DNA of 64,000 bases from Castellaniella sp049673105 (GCF_049673105.1 NZ_JBATXG010000021.1:49893-113892); one strand, 5' to 3'; positions 9,414 to 18,555 are shown, counted from the first letter of the stretch. The notes: generated from the sequence alone by a model not told the origin. Made by a program: numbers and translations.

Positions 9414-9650
9414 ATGGCACGCGTATGCCAAGTAACCGGCAAAGGCCCGATGGTGGGTAACAACGTTTCGCACGCTAACAACAAGACCAAGCGTCGTTTC
9501 CTGCCCAACCTGCAATCGCGCCGGTTCTGGGTTGAATCCGAAAACCGCTGGGTGCGCCTGCGCGTATCCACCAAGGCCCTGCGCACCATCGACAAGAACG
9601 GCATCGATTCCGTGCTGGCCGACCTGCGTGCCCGCGGCGAACTGGCCTGA
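9414..9650 (+). CDS. rpmB: 50S ribosomal protein L28
   Basis: A 78-residue basic protein of the large ribosomal subunit. It opens MARVCQVTGKGPMVGNNVSHANNKTKRRFLPN, the canonical L28 N terminus, and has the expected full length. It is followed 19 bases later by rpmG (L33), the usual gene pair in proteobacteria. The ORF is preceded by a good promoter and ribosome binding site. Identification is essentially certain. Confidence 0.98.
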   Translation: MARVCQVTGKGPMVGNNVSHANNKTKRRFLPNLQSRRFWVESENRWVRLRVSTKALRTIDKNGIDSVLADLRARGELA

Positions 9651-9669
9651 TCGGCCCTAGGAGCACATC

Positions 9670-9837
9670 ATGGCAAAAGGTATCCGCGAAAAAATCAAGC
9701 TGGAATCCACGGCTGGCACCGGTCATTTCTACACGACCACGAAAAACAAACGCAACATGCCGGAAAAAATGCTGATCAAGAAATTTGATCCGGTCGCGCG
9801 CAAGCATGTCGAATACAAGGAAACCAAGCTGAAATAA
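9670..9837 (+). CDS. rpmG: 50S ribosomal protein L33
   Basis: A 55-residue basic protein beginning MAKGIREKIKLESTAGTGHF and ending VEYKETKLK, the standard zinc-free (cysteine-less) L33 of betaproteobacteria. It lacks the CxxC pairs of the zinc-binding type, so it should not respond to zinc limitation by replacement. It is second in the rpmB-rpmG operon with a GGAGCA ribosome binding site and an intrinsic terminator about 40 bases downstream. Confidence 0.98.
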   Translation: MAKGIREKIKLESTAGTGHFYTTTKNKRNMPEKMLIKKFDPVARKHVEYKETKLK

Positions 9838-9878
9838 TCCGGGGTGCCTCTCCCGGACCGTCTCACCGGTTTCGCCAG

Positions 9879-9905
9879 ATCCCCGCCTTCGAGCGGGGAT
9901 TTTTC
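9879..9905 (+). terminator. Intrinsic terminator of rpmB-rpmG
   Basis: ATCCCCGC (9879-9886) pairs perfectly with GCGGGGAT (9893-9900) around a six-base loop and is followed by TTTTC. It ends the ribosomal protein operon and separates it from the PdxH-like gene. Confidence 0.85.
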
Positions 9906-10056
9906 ATTTCAGGGTGACTCCAGTGCGGAACGAACGCCGACGCTGGCGACTTCACAAGTGAAAGAAAGTCAACGGAATAGAATGAGGGTGTCCACTTCGT
10001 GTTTTCATATGCTCTTCTTTCACTCACCTTGTTTGATTACCGGGGGTCGCTCCTTC

Positions 10057-10737
10057 ATGGTTCATACCGCTGCAGACACCTTGCCCATCAAAGAAAAGCT
10101 GCGACAGATTCCATCGCTTGAAGCACCGCTGCCCGATCTTGACCTATCGGCCATGCCGGCCACGCCGCACGAGGCCTTTGCGCTTTGGCTGGATTCGGCG
10201 CTGGCCGCAGGGGTGCGCGAGCCGCACGCCATGACGCTTTCGACCGTCGATGAGCACGGCTGGCCCGATGCCCGCGTGCTGATCCTGAAGAATGTCGATG
10301 CGCGCGGGTGGCATTTCGCCATCAGAGGTGAAAGCCCGAAGGCACGGCAGATTGAAAACCAGCCAAGGGTCTCGCTCACGTTCTACTGGCCCGCACTTGG
10401 GCGGCAGATTCGTTTACGTGGGGAAGCGGTGGCACTGTCCGCACAAGAATGTTCCGAGGACTTCCTGGGCCGCCCTGTCGGTTCGCGCGCCAGCGCTATC
10501 GCCTCGACCCAGAGCGAGATTCTGGACAATCATGAGGCACTGGCGCAACGCCTTGCCGATGCACAGGCATTCCTGAAGGCCCACCCCACTCACGTGGAGC
10601 CAGGGTGGCGCGTGTATGCCGTTACACCGACGGTCGTGGAATTCTGGCAGGGAGCCACGGACCGCAACCACAAGCGCTGGCGTTATACGGCCTCGCAAGA
10701 CAGCACGGCCTGGAGCACGGCCCGACTTTGGCCCTGA
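10057..10737 (+). CDS. PdxH-like pyridoxamine/pyridoxine 5'-phosphate oxidase paralogue
   Basis: A 226-residue FMN flavoprotein of the PNPOx family. It keeps RVLILKNVDARGW, the FYWPALGRQIRLRGEA core strand, GRPVGSRASAIAS and a C-terminal VEFWQGATDRNH with the Arg-x-His pair used to hold the cofactor. The end, STARLWP, resembles the RLxP end of true PdxH. It differs from the second, canonical pdxH of this window (43361-43993) in the DDYYASRP segment, here SEDFLGRP, so substrate preference may have shifted. The open frame runs back to 9844, but the ATG at 10057 gives the conserved N terminus. It stands alone behind the rpmG terminator and looks like an insertion between rpmG and leuS. Confidence 0.82.
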   Translation: MVHTAADTLPIKEKLRQIPSLEAPLPDLDLSAMPATPHEAFALWLDSALAAGVREPHAMTLSTVDEHGWPDARVLILKNVDARGWHFAIRGESPKARQIENQPRVSLTFYWPALGRQIRLRGEAVALSAQECSEDFLGRPVGSRASAIASTQSEILDNHEALAQRLADAQAFLKAHPTHVEPGWRVYAVTPTVVEFWQGATDRNHKRWRYTASQDSTAWSTARLWP

Positions 10738-10833
10738 GCATCGGCGGGCGCGAGCTTGGCAGCCATGTTTCCAGCAAAGGATCGCCGAACACATGCCGGC
10801 ACCACTCTGGCATGGCAGCCGCTGTTTGCACCC

Positions 10834-10839
10834 TATAAT
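10834..10839 (+). promoter_or_regulatory. Consensus -10 element upstream of leuS
   Basis: A perfect TATAAT lies 43 bases before the leuS ATG in the 145-bp gap after the PdxH-like gene. No good -35 hexamer is visible at 16-18 bases upstream, so the promoter is a partial match. It would drive the leuS-to-rlmL run. Confidence 0.45.
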
Positions 10840-10882
10840 GTCTGGCTGGCCCTTTCCAACCCTTCACAACCCAGACAGATCC

Positions 10883-13534
10883 ATGCAGGAACGCTACATC
10901 CCGAACCAGGTCGAATCCGAAGCCCAGGCCCATTGGCGCGAAGGCGACGTCTATCGCGTCACCGAACATGCCGTCAACGCCGACGGATCCCCCAAGCCCA
11001 AGTTCTACGCCTGCTCGATGCTGCCCTACCCCAGCGGCAAGCTGCACATGGGCCACGTGCGCAACTACACCATCAACGACATGATGGCCCGCCAGCTGCG
11101 CATGCGCGGATACAACGTGTTGATGCCCATGGGCTGGGACGCCTTCGGCATGCCGGCGGAAAATGCCGCCATGAAATCCGGGGTGCCGCCCGCCAAATGG
11201 ACCTACGACAACATCGCCTACATGAAAAAGCAGATGCAGGCGATGGGGCTGGCCATCGACTGGTCGCGCGAAATGTGCGCCTGCGACCCGTCGTACTACA
11301 AATGGAATCAATGGCTGTTCCTGAAGATGCTGGAAAAAGGCATCGCCTACCGTAAAACCCAGGTCGTCAACTGGGACCCGGTCGATCAGACCGTGCTGGC
11401 CAACGAACAGGTCATCGACGGGCGCGGCTGGCGATCCGGCGCCCCGGTCGAAAAGCGCGAGATCCCCGGCTACTACCTGCGCATCACCGACTACGCCGAA
11501 GAACTGCTCGATACCCTGGAAGACGGTCTGCCCGGCTGGCCTGACCGCGTGCGCCTGATGCAGGAAAACTGGATCGGTCGCAGCGACGGCGTGCGTTTCG
11601 CCTTTCGCCACGATATCCGGGATGCCGACGGCGCACTGATCCAGGACGGCCTGCTGCACGTCTTCACCACCCGCGCCGACACCATCATGGGCGTCACGTT
11701 CTGCGCGGTGGCCCCGGAACATCCACTGGCGGTTCACGCCGCCCAGAGCAATGCTCAGGTTGCCGCCTTCATCGAGGCCTGCCAGCACGGCGGCACGACC
11801 GAAGCCGAAATGGCCACCCGCGAAAAAGAAGGCCTGCCCACAGGCCTGTTCGTCACCCACCCGCTGACGGGCGAACCCGTTCCCGTCTGGGTCGGCAACT
11901 ACGTGCTGATGAGCTACGGCGACGGCGCCGTCATGGGCGTGCCCGCGCACGACGAACGCGATTTCGCCTTTGCCCGCAAATACGGCCTGCCCATCCATCA
12001 GGTAATCGATGCCCAGGGTCAGACCTGGTCCGACGATGCCTGGCAGGACTGGTACGGCGACAAACAGATCGGCCACACGATCAATTCCGGCAAATTCGAT
12101 GGCCTGACCACGGCCCAGGCCATCCAGGCCGTCGCCGCCGACCTGGCCTCCCAGGGGCTGGGCGAACTGCGCACCACCTGGCGCCTGCGCGACTGGGGGA
12201 TTTCCCGCCAGCGCTACTGGGGCACCCCCATCCCCATCATCCACTGCGCCGACTGCGGCCCGGTGCCGGTCCCCGAAAAGGACCTGCCTGTGGTGCTGCC
12301 CGACGACCTGGTGCCCGACGGCAGCGGCAACCCGCTGGCCAAGCACGAAGGCTTCCTGTCCTGCCACTGCCCGTCCTGCGGCAAAGCGGCGCGACGCGAA
12401 ACCGACACGATGGATACCTTTATCGATTCATCCTGGTATTTCATGCGCTACACCTCGCCGGGCAATGACCAGGCGATGGTGGATGCCCGCAATGATTACT
12501 GGATGCCGATGGACCAGTACATCGGCGGCATCGAACATGCGGTGCTGCACCTGCTGTATGCCCGGTTCTGGACCCGCGTCATGCGCGATCTGGGCATGCT
12601 GAAATTTTCCGAACCCTTCACCAAGCTGCTGTGCCAGGGCATGGTGCTCAACCATATTTATTCGCGCAAGAACGAACGCGGCGGGATCGAATATTTCTGG
12701 CCCGACCAGGTAGACAACATCACCGATGAAAAAGGCTCCATCATCGGCGCCCGCCTGAAATCCGATGGTTCGGCCATCGAATACGGCGGCATCGGCACCA
12801 TGTCCAAATCGAAAAACAACGGCGTGGACCCGCAATCCCTGATCGACGGCATGGGCGCCGACACGGCCCGCCTGTTCGTCATGTTCGCCAGCCCGCCGGA
12901 ACAGACCCTGGAATGGTCGGACTCCGGCGTGGACGGGGCCAATCGTTTCCTGCGCCGCCTATGGGCCTTCTGCCAGTCGCAGCAGGCGGTCTTGCGCAGC
13001 CATCCGACGCCACCGTCGGACTGGTCCCATCTGGACGACGATGCCGCCGCATTGCGCCGCGCCATCCACAGCCTGCTGAAGCAGGCCGACTACGACTACC
13101 AGCGCATCCAGTACAACACCGTGGTGTCCACCGCCATGAAGATGCTGAACACTCTGGAATCCGCCGCGCAGGCGGGTGTGGGCGGCCCGGCGCTGGCGGA
13201 AACCGCGTCCATCCTGCTGCGTGTGCTGTACCCGGTGGTGCCGCACATCACCTGGCAGCTATGGCGCGATCTGGGCTTTGCCGCCGCTCAGGGCGATCTG
13301 CTGGACGCGCCCTGGCCCGATGTGGACGACGCGGCCCTGCGCGCCGACACGGTCGAACTGGTGCTACAGGTCAACGGCAAAGTCCGCGGGCAACTGAGCG
13401 TGCCCCAGGAAGCCGACAAGGCCGCTATCGAAACCCTGGCGCGCGCCCACGAAGCCGTGGAACGCTTCCTGGAAGGCCGCGACCCGAAACGCGTGGTGGT
13501 CGTCCCTGGTCGCCTGGTCAACGTCGTCGGATAA
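10883..13534 (+). CDS. leuS: Leucyl-tRNA synthetase
   Basis: A class I aminoacyl-tRNA synthetase of 883 residues that charges tRNA-Leu. The HIGH motif is HMGH at 55-58. The KMSKS loop reads TMSKS at about 639-643, with the catalytic second lysine kept and the first lysine replaced by threonine. A CP1 editing domain lies between (about 225-420), and the anticodon-binding and C-terminal domains follow. The frame extends 89 codons upstream, but MQERYIPNQVESEAQ is the normal LeuRS start and is preceded by an intergenic -10 element. It heads a run of six closely spaced genes ending at the terminator near 18556. Confidence 0.97.
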   Translation: MQERYIPNQVESEAQAHWREGDVYRVTEHAVNADGSPKPKFYACSMLPYPSGKLHMGHVRNYTINDMMARQLRMRGYNVLMPMGWDAFGMPAENAAMKSGVPPAKWTYDNIAYMKKQMQAMGLAIDWSREMCACDPSYYKWNQWLFLKMLEKGIAYRKTQVVNWDPVDQTVLANEQVIDGRGWRSGAPVEKREIPGYYLRITDYAEELLDTLEDGLPGWPDRVRLMQENWIGRSDGVRFAFRHDIRDADGALIQDGLLHVFTTRADTIMGVTFCAVAPEHPLAVHAAQSNAQVAAFIEACQHGGTTEAEMATREKEGLPTGLFVTHPLTGEPVPVWVGNYVLMSYGDGAVMGVPAHDERDFAFARKYGLPIHQVIDAQGQTWSDDAWQDWYGDKQIGHTINSGKFDGLTTAQAIQAVAADLASQGLGELRTTWRLRDWGISRQRYWGTPIPIIHCADCGPVPVPEKDLPVVLPDDLVPDGSGNPLAKHEGFLSCHCPSCGKAARRETDTMDTFIDSSWYFMRYTSPGNDQAMVDARNDYWMPMDQYIGGIEHAVLHLLYARFWTRVMRDLGMLKFSEPFTKLLCQGMVLNHIYSRKNERGGIEYFWPDQVDNITDEKGSIIGARLKSDGSAIEYGGIGTMSKSKNNGVDPQSLIDGMGADTARLFVMFASPPEQTLEWSDSGVDGANRFLRRLWAFCQSQQAVLRSHPTPPSDWSHLDDDAAALRRAIHSLLKQADYDYQRIQYNTVVSTAMKMLNTLESAAQAGVGGPALAETASILLRVLYPVVPHITWQLWRDLGFAAAQGDLLDAPWPDVDDAALRADTVELVLQVNGKVRGQLSVPQEADKAAIETLARAHEAVERFLEGRDPKRVVVVPGRLVNVVG

Positions 13535-13539
13535 TTCTC

Positions 13540-14172
13540 ATGGCCCTTTTTCCCGTTTTTGCCCGCCATCTGCGCCTGACCCTGGGGCTGGCATGCCTGC
13601 TGGCGCTGGGCGCCTGCGGCTTTCATCTGAAAGGGGCCACCCCGCTGCCCTTCCACAGCATCTACACCAATATCGATCTGGATTCCGCCTTCGGCGCCCG
13701 GCTGCAGCGCATCATCCAGGCCAACTCGCCCGACACGCGCTTCGTGCCCAAGCTCGCGCAGGCCGATGTGTACCTGCACCAGATCTCCGAAACCCAGAAC
13801 CTGCGCCAGCTGTCGATCGACGCCGAAGGCCGGGTCGAGGAATACGAACTGAATCTGGATTTCACTTTCCAACTGCTGGACAAGGCCGGCCATGTGCTGC
13901 TGGCCCCGACCACGCTGCACAGCACCCGCGAGCTGCCTTATAACGACCGCATCATCCAGGCCAAGGAAAGCGAAATCACCCGCACCTTCAGCGACATGCG
14001 CGACAGCCAGATCGACCAGATCCTGCGCCGTCTCAGTTCCCCCGAGGTCCAGGCCGCCTACCGCAACGCAGCCGACCGTCCCGTCGTCCCGATACCCGAC
14101 GAGGGCATCCAGCGCAGCGGTCAGGGTTCCCGGATCGGCAATCCTGGCAGCGCGGGCAGTTTGTCCTACTGA
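13540..14172 (+). CDS. lptE: LPS assembly lipoprotein LptE (RlpB)
   Basis: A 210-residue outer membrane lipoprotein that plugs and chaperones LptD in the LPS translocon. The signal peptide ends in a lipobox LALGAC with Cys26 as the lipidated residue, followed by GFHLKGA, the typical LptE start. The body has the conserved pattern of a small alpha/beta fold. A much longer frame begins at 12913 inside leuS, but codons before 13540 are out-of-frame leuS shadow. It starts five bases after leuS and ends three bases before holA, the standard betaproteobacterial order leuS-lptE-holA. The last 30 residues are Pro/Gly/Ser-rich and probably disordered. Confidence 0.93.
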   Translation: MALFPVFARHLRLTLGLACLLALGACGFHLKGATPLPFHSIYTNIDLDSAFGARLQRIIQANSPDTRFVPKLAQADVYLHQISETQNLRQLSIDAEGRVEEYELNLDFTFQLLDKAGHVLLAPTTLHSTRELPYNDRIIQAKESEITRTFSDMRDSQIDQILRRLSSPEVQAAYRNAADRPVVPIPDEGIQRSGQGSRIGNPGSAGSLSY

Positions 14173-14175
14173 TCA

Positions 14176-15222
14176 ATGTCCAGCCGCGCACCCGACGCCG
14201 ATCAGATCATCGAACAGTTCGCGTCCGGTCGTGAACTGCCGCCGTGCACCGTCCTGTCGGGCGACGAAATCCTGCTGCTGACCGAAGCCGCCGATGCCTT
14301 TCGCGCCGCGGCCACGCGCCTGGGTTGCAGCGAACGCACCCACCTGATGATGGACGCCCGCAGCAACTGGAGCGAAGCCCTGATGGCGGCGCGCAACACG
14401 TCGCTGTTCGGCGATCTGCGCATGGTCGAAATCAGCCTGCCCACCGGCAAACCCGGCAAGACGGGCGCCGACACGCTGCAATCCCTAAGCAATATGGCCG
14501 CACAAGGGCAACTGCCCGACGTCCGCATCCTGATCCGGCTGCCTGCGCTGGACTGGGCGACGCAAAAGGCCAAATGGGTTCAAACCCTGAAGCAGCAGAC
14601 CACGTGGATCGAGGTGCCGACCATTGCGCGCGCAGCGCTGCCGCGCTGGATCGCCGGGCGTCTGGCCCGCCAGGATCACACCGCCGATCCCGATACACTG
14701 GCCTGGCTAAGCGACAAGGTCGAAGGCAATCTGCTGGCCGCCCACCAGGAAATCCAGAAACTGGCGCTGCTGCATCCCGCCGGTCTCCTGACACTGGATC
14801 AAGTCCAGGCCGCCGTGCTGAACGTGGCCCGCTACAATATTTATGATTTGCGCGACGCCATGCTGGCCGGCCAGGCCGACCGCGCCCTGACCGTGCTCAG
14901 TGGCCTGCGGGCCGAAGGCGAAGCCCTGCCGCTGGTCCTGTGGGCCGTGGGCGAGGAAATCCGCATCCTGGCCCGCATCAGCGCCGACGCCAATCCCGAC
15001 GGCGCCCTGCGCGGCTACCGCATCTTTGGTCCGCGCGAACGACTGGTGCGCCAGGCGCTGCAGCGCGTCCCGGCCCGCGCCTGGCCCGCCGCCCTGCGCC
15101 ACGCCCACGAAGTCGACCGGTTGATCAAAGGCATTCCGGTCCCGGGCCGACTGAACGACCCCTGGGACGAACTGGCCCGACTGGTCCTGCGCGTCGCCAG
15201 CGCCGGCGCACGTCGCCACTGA
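14176..15222 (+). CDS. holA: DNA polymerase III subunit delta
   Basis: A 348-residue component of the clamp loader that opens the beta sliding clamp. The sequence shows the HolA architecture: N-terminal AAA+-like fold with GDEILLLTEAADAFR near residue 32, a degenerate nucleotide site as usual for delta, and a helical collar domain containing VARYNIYDLRDAMLAG. Its position directly after lptE is conserved in beta- and gammaproteobacteria. Length matches the family (about 340-350). Confidence 0.95.
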   Translation: MSSRAPDADQIIEQFASGRELPPCTVLSGDEILLLTEAADAFRAAATRLGCSERTHLMMDARSNWSEALMAARNTSLFGDLRMVEISLPTGKPGKTGADTLQSLSNMAAQGQLPDVRILIRLPALDWATQKAKWVQTLKQQTTWIEVPTIARAALPRWIAGRLARQDHTADPDTLAWLSDKVEGNLLAAHQEIQKLALLHPAGLLTLDQVQAAVLNVARYNIYDLRDAMLAGQADRALTVLSGLRAEGEALPLVLWAVGEEIRILARISADANPDGALRGYRIFGPRERLVRQALQRVPARAWPAALRHAHEVDRLIKGIPVPGRLNDPWDELARLVLRVASAGARRH

Positions 15223-15247
15223 ACCGTCTATTTTTGACTGAACCGCC

Positions 15248-16516
15248 ATGAACGCACCCGCTTCCGCTTTTTCCCCGCTCGAAATCCTGGGCCGGCAGGC
15301 CCGCCAGGCGACCCGGCAGATGCGCACCGCATCCGGCGCCGCCAAGTCCGCCGCCTTGCTGGCGATGGCCGATCAGCTGCAAAGCCGTCGGGCCTGGCTG
15401 CAGGCGGAAAACGAGCGGGATCTGCAGGTCGCCGCTCAGCGCGGCCTGGAGGCGCCTCTGATGGACCGCCTGCGCCTGTCGGATAAAGCCCTGGACACCA
15501 TGGCGACCGGCCTGGCGCAGATCGCCGCCATGCCCGACCCCATCGGCGGCCTGAGCGAAACCGTCATCCGTCCCAATGGCATGCGAGTCGCGCGGATGCG
15601 AGTGCCGCTGGGGGTCATCGGCATCATCTACGAATCCCGCCCCAACGTCACCATCGACGCGGCGGCGCTGTGCCTGAAATCGGGGAATGCCACTATTCTG
15701 CGCGGCGGCAGCGAAGCCTTTCATTCCAATCAGGCGCTGGGCGACATCATCCAGGCGGGCCTGCAGGCCGCCGGGCTGCCGCCCCAGGCTGTGCAGATGG
15801 TGGGCACCACCGATCGCGCCGCGGTGGGCGAAATGGTGACGCTGACCGACTACATCGACGTCATCATCCCGCGCGGCGGCAAGAGCCTGATCACCCGGCT
15901 GGCGGCGGAATCCCGCGTACCGCTGATCAAGCACCTGGAAGGCAACTGCCATGTCTATGTGGACCGCGCCGCCGACCCGGACCGCGCCCTGGATATAGCC
16001 ATCAACGCCAAGACCTACCGCTATGGCATCTGCGGCGCCATGGAAACGCTGCTGGTGCATGCCGATATCGCGGCCTCGTGGCTGCCCCGCGTCGCCGCCC
16101 GCCTGACGGAATTGGGCGTCGAGCTGCGCGGCTGTCCCCGCGCCGCCGCCTTGATGCCCGGCTCTGTCCCCGCCACCGACGAGGACTGGGCGACGGAATT
16201 CCTGGCGCCGATCCTGGCTGTGCGCGTGGTGGATACGCTGGACGAGGCCATGGAGCACATCGCCCGCTACAGTTCCGAACACACGGAATCCATCGTGACC
16301 GAGGATCTGTCCGCTGCCCAACGCTTCCAGCGCGAGGTCGATTCCAGCTCTGTCTACGTCAATCTGCCCACCTGCTTTTCCGATGGCTTCGAATACGGCC
16401 TGGGGGCGGAAATCGGCATTTCCACCAACCGCCTGCACGCGCGCGGCCCCGTCGGCCTGGAAGGCCTGACGATCCAGAAATGGGTGCTGACCGGCGAAGG
16501 CCAGCTACGAGGCTGA
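15248..16516 (+). CDS. proA: Gamma-glutamyl phosphate reductase
   Basis: A 422-residue NADPH-dependent enzyme that reduces gamma-glutamyl phosphate to glutamate semialdehyde in proline synthesis. The catalytic cysteine is Cys262 in RYGICGAMETLLVH. IYESRPNVTIDAAALCLKSGN near residues 122-142 and the C-terminal GPVGLEGLTIQKWVLTGEGQLRG are family signatures. The aldehyde dehydrogenase-like fold is complete. It starts 25 bases after holA and nearly touches the next gene. No proB is in the window. Confidence 0.97.
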   Translation: MNAPASAFSPLEILGRQARQATRQMRTASGAAKSAALLAMADQLQSRRAWLQAENERDLQVAAQRGLEAPLMDRLRLSDKALDTMATGLAQIAAMPDPIGGLSETVIRPNGMRVARMRVPLGVIGIIYESRPNVTIDAAALCLKSGNATILRGGSEAFHSNQALGDIIQAGLQAAGLPPQAVQMVGTTDRAAVGEMVTLTDYIDVIIPRGGKSLITRLAAESRVPLIKHLEGNCHVYVDRAADPDRALDIAINAKTYRYGICGAMETLLVHADIAASWLPRVAARLTELGVELRGCPRAAALMPGSVPATDEDWATEFLAPILAVRVVDTLDEAMEHIARYSSEHTESIVTEDLSAAQRFQREVDSSSVYVNLPTCFSDGFEYGLGAEIGISTNRLHARGPVGLEGLTIQKWVLTGEGQLRG

Positions 16517-16517
16517 C

Positions 16518-16934
16518 ATGCTGTGGATCAAAACCTTTCACATCCTGTTCGTGGTGTCCTGGTTCGCGGGCCTGTTCTATCTGCCGCGCATCTACGTCAA
16601 TCTGGCGCAGACCGATGATCCGGCCAGTCGCGCCACCCTGCTGGGCATGGCCGGACGTCTGTACCGCTTCATGACGCCGCTGGGCGTGCTGGCGCTGATC
16701 CTGGGCAACGTCCTGTGGTTGCACTATGGCATCGGCCAGGGCCAGGGCTGGATGCATGCCAAACTACTGGCGGTGCTGGCGCTGGCCGTGTTTCACCTGG
16801 CCTGTCGACACCACCTGCGAACCTTTCTCGCAGGGGCCAACCACCGCAGCCATACATATTTCCGCTGGTTCAACGAGATCCCGGTGCTATTGCTGCTGCT
16901 GATCCTGATCCTGGTGGTCGTCAAACCTTTCTGA
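16518..16934 (+). CDS. HemJ/CopD-family small membrane protein (UPF0093 type)
   Basis: A 138-residue membrane protein with four hydrophobic segments. It opens WIKTFHILFVVSWFAGLFYLPR, carries WMHAKLL in the third segment and ends FRWFNEIPVLLLLLILILVVVKPF, which together match the HemJ/UPF0093 family. HemJ converts protoporphyrinogen IX to protoporphyrin IX in heme synthesis in bacteria lacking HemG/HemY; His8 would be the heme ligand. It starts one base after proA. Whether it is the functional heme enzyme or a CopD-like relative is uncertain from sequence alone. Confidence 0.78.
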   Translation: MLWIKTFHILFVVSWFAGLFYLPRIYVNLAQTDDPASRATLLGMAGRLYRFMTPLGVLALILGNVLWLHYGIGQGQGWMHAKLLAVLALAVFHLACRHHLRTFLAGANHRSHTYFRWFNEIPVLLLLLILILVVVKPF

Positions 16935-16940
16935 AATACC

Positions 16941-18533
16941 ATGACCGATTCCCCTTCCCGCAAGACGCTCAGTCTGAAGCCGAAACCCCGGTCGGCGACG
17001 CACGCGTCCCCTGACACCGAGCCCCGTAAACGCTCCGGCGCCCGTGCTCGCCAGGCAGCCATGCAGGAACGCGCGCAACAGGCTCGCGGGGAAACACCGC
17101 CCGCCGACACTGCGCCTGCCGCCCCGCGTCCAGCAAAAGCCGGCTACCGCTCAGGCGCCGACACGGAACGCCCCCGGCAGGCGGGCGCTGCCCGCGACCG
17201 CCCTGCGGGGAACCGCCCCGCCGGAGACAAACCCGCGCGCTCCAAGGATAGTGAACGGCGATACGAACGGACCGACGCGGGCCACAGGACCGAGCGGCCA
17301 AGCGCCGCCAGGACGGACAGGCCCGCCCGCCGCATGGATACCGACGAGCAGCCCCGCATCCAGCGCCTGCCGCGCACCCCGCGCCCCGCCGAGACCTTTC
17401 ATGTCTTTGCGCCCTGCCCGCACGGCCTGGAAGAAGCCCTGTCGCTGGAATTGCAGGCCCTGGGCTACGAAGGCGTCTGCGCCGGACGCGCAGGCTGCCA
17501 TTTCCTGGCCGACTGGACGGGCGTGCTGCGGGCGAATCTGTATTCCCGGCTGGCTACCCGTATTCTGGTACGCGTCGCGCAAGCCGACGTCCATACCGAA
17601 GACGATATCCTGGCGCTGGCCCGCGAGACCGAATGGGAACGCTGGTTCGGCCCCGAACAATCCCTGCGGGTGGACACCTCGGCCATCCACAGCCCCATGC
17701 GCAGCCTGCAATACTGCAATCTGCGGGCCAAAGACGGCATCTGCGACCGCCTGCGCGAACGCGAGGGTGCCCGCCCCGACATCGACACGGTGCGGCCCGA
17801 CGCCCGCGTCCATCTGTTTCTGGACGAGCGCCAAGCCACCCTGTACCTGGATGTCTCCGGCGAATCTCTGTTTAAACGCGGCTGGCGGCTGGACAAGGGC
17901 GAGGCCCCTTTGCGCGAAAACCTGGCCGCCGGACTGTTGGCGCTATCCGGCTGGATGCCCGAGGCACCGCTGCTGGACCCTTTTTGCGGCAGCGGCACCA
18001 TCCTGATCGAAGCCGCCTGGATCGCCCTGGGCGTACCGCCCGGCATCTGGCGACCTTTCGGCTTCGAGCGGCTGCGCGCCCACGATGCGCGGCGCTGGCG
18101 CGACCTGAAGGACGACGCCCGCACCCATATCGCACCCCGGCTGGATCAACCCCTGGTCGGCAGCGATCTGAATCCCGCCGCCATCGAAGCCGCCCGCGCC
18201 AACATCGATCGCGCGCATCTCAGCCCGGACACCATCCGCTTCGAGGTCTGCGATGCCCGGCATCTGCCGCCCCCTGCCGAAGCCGGCTGGATCGTCACCA
18301 ACCCGCCCTACGGCGAACGGCTGGGCGACCATGATGCCGATCTCTGGCCGCAATGGGCCACCCAGCTGAAACAGCAGTACGGCGGCTGGCAACTGAACAT
18401 CATCACCAGCGATCTGGAGCTGCCAGGGCAGCTGCGCTTGAAAGCCAAGCGCCGCCACCCCCTGCACAACGGCGCGCTGGACTGCCGCCTGTTCCAGTTC
18501 GATCTGGTATCGGCCGGCTATCGCGGTCGGTGA
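16941..18533 (+). CDS. THUMP-domain class I SAM-dependent RNA methyltransferase (RlmL N-half-like)
   Basis: A 530-residue protein with three parts. Residues 1-150 are a low-complexity extension rich in Arg, Pro, Ala and Asp. Residues 152-310 are a THUMP/ferredoxin-like RNA-binding region beginning TFHVFAPCPHGLEEALSLEL. Residues 330-530 are a Rossmann methyltransferase with motif I DPFCGSGTILIEA (346-358) and motif IV TNPPYGERLG near 453, as in enzymes making m2G in 23S rRNA (the G2445-modifying half of E. coli RlmL). The RlmK half is absent. Core length fits the stand-alone family of about 380 residues, so the extension is an addition. Last gene of the leuS run. Confidence 0.87.
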   Translation: MTDSPSRKTLSLKPKPRSATHASPDTEPRKRSGARARQAAMQERAQQARGETPPADTAPAAPRPAKAGYRSGADTERPRQAGAARDRPAGNRPAGDKPARSKDSERRYERTDAGHRTERPSAARTDRPARRMDTDEQPRIQRLPRTPRPAETFHVFAPCPHGLEEALSLELQALGYEGVCAGRAGCHFLADWTGVLRANLYSRLATRILVRVAQADVHTEDDILALARETEWERWFGPEQSLRVDTSAIHSPMRSLQYCNLRAKDGICDRLREREGARPDIDTVRPDARVHLFLDERQATLYLDVSGESLFKRGWRLDKGEAPLRENLAAGLLALSGWMPEAPLLDPFCGSGTILIEAAWIALGVPPGIWRPFGFERLRAHDARRWRDLKDDARTHIAPRLDQPLVGSDLNPAAIEAARANIDRAHLSPDTIRFEVCDARHLPPPAEAGWIVTNPPYGERLGDHDADLWPQWATQLKQQYGGWQLNIITSDLELPGQLRLKAKRRHPLHNGALDCRLFQFDLVSAGYRGR

Positions 18534-18555
18534 CGGCACCCGGATATCCCGGCAC

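Noticed and set aside
10622..12367. 581-codon minus-strand frame antisense to leuS
   Set aside because: Low-complexity product with no recognisable domain, fully covered by a clear LeuRS on the plus strand.
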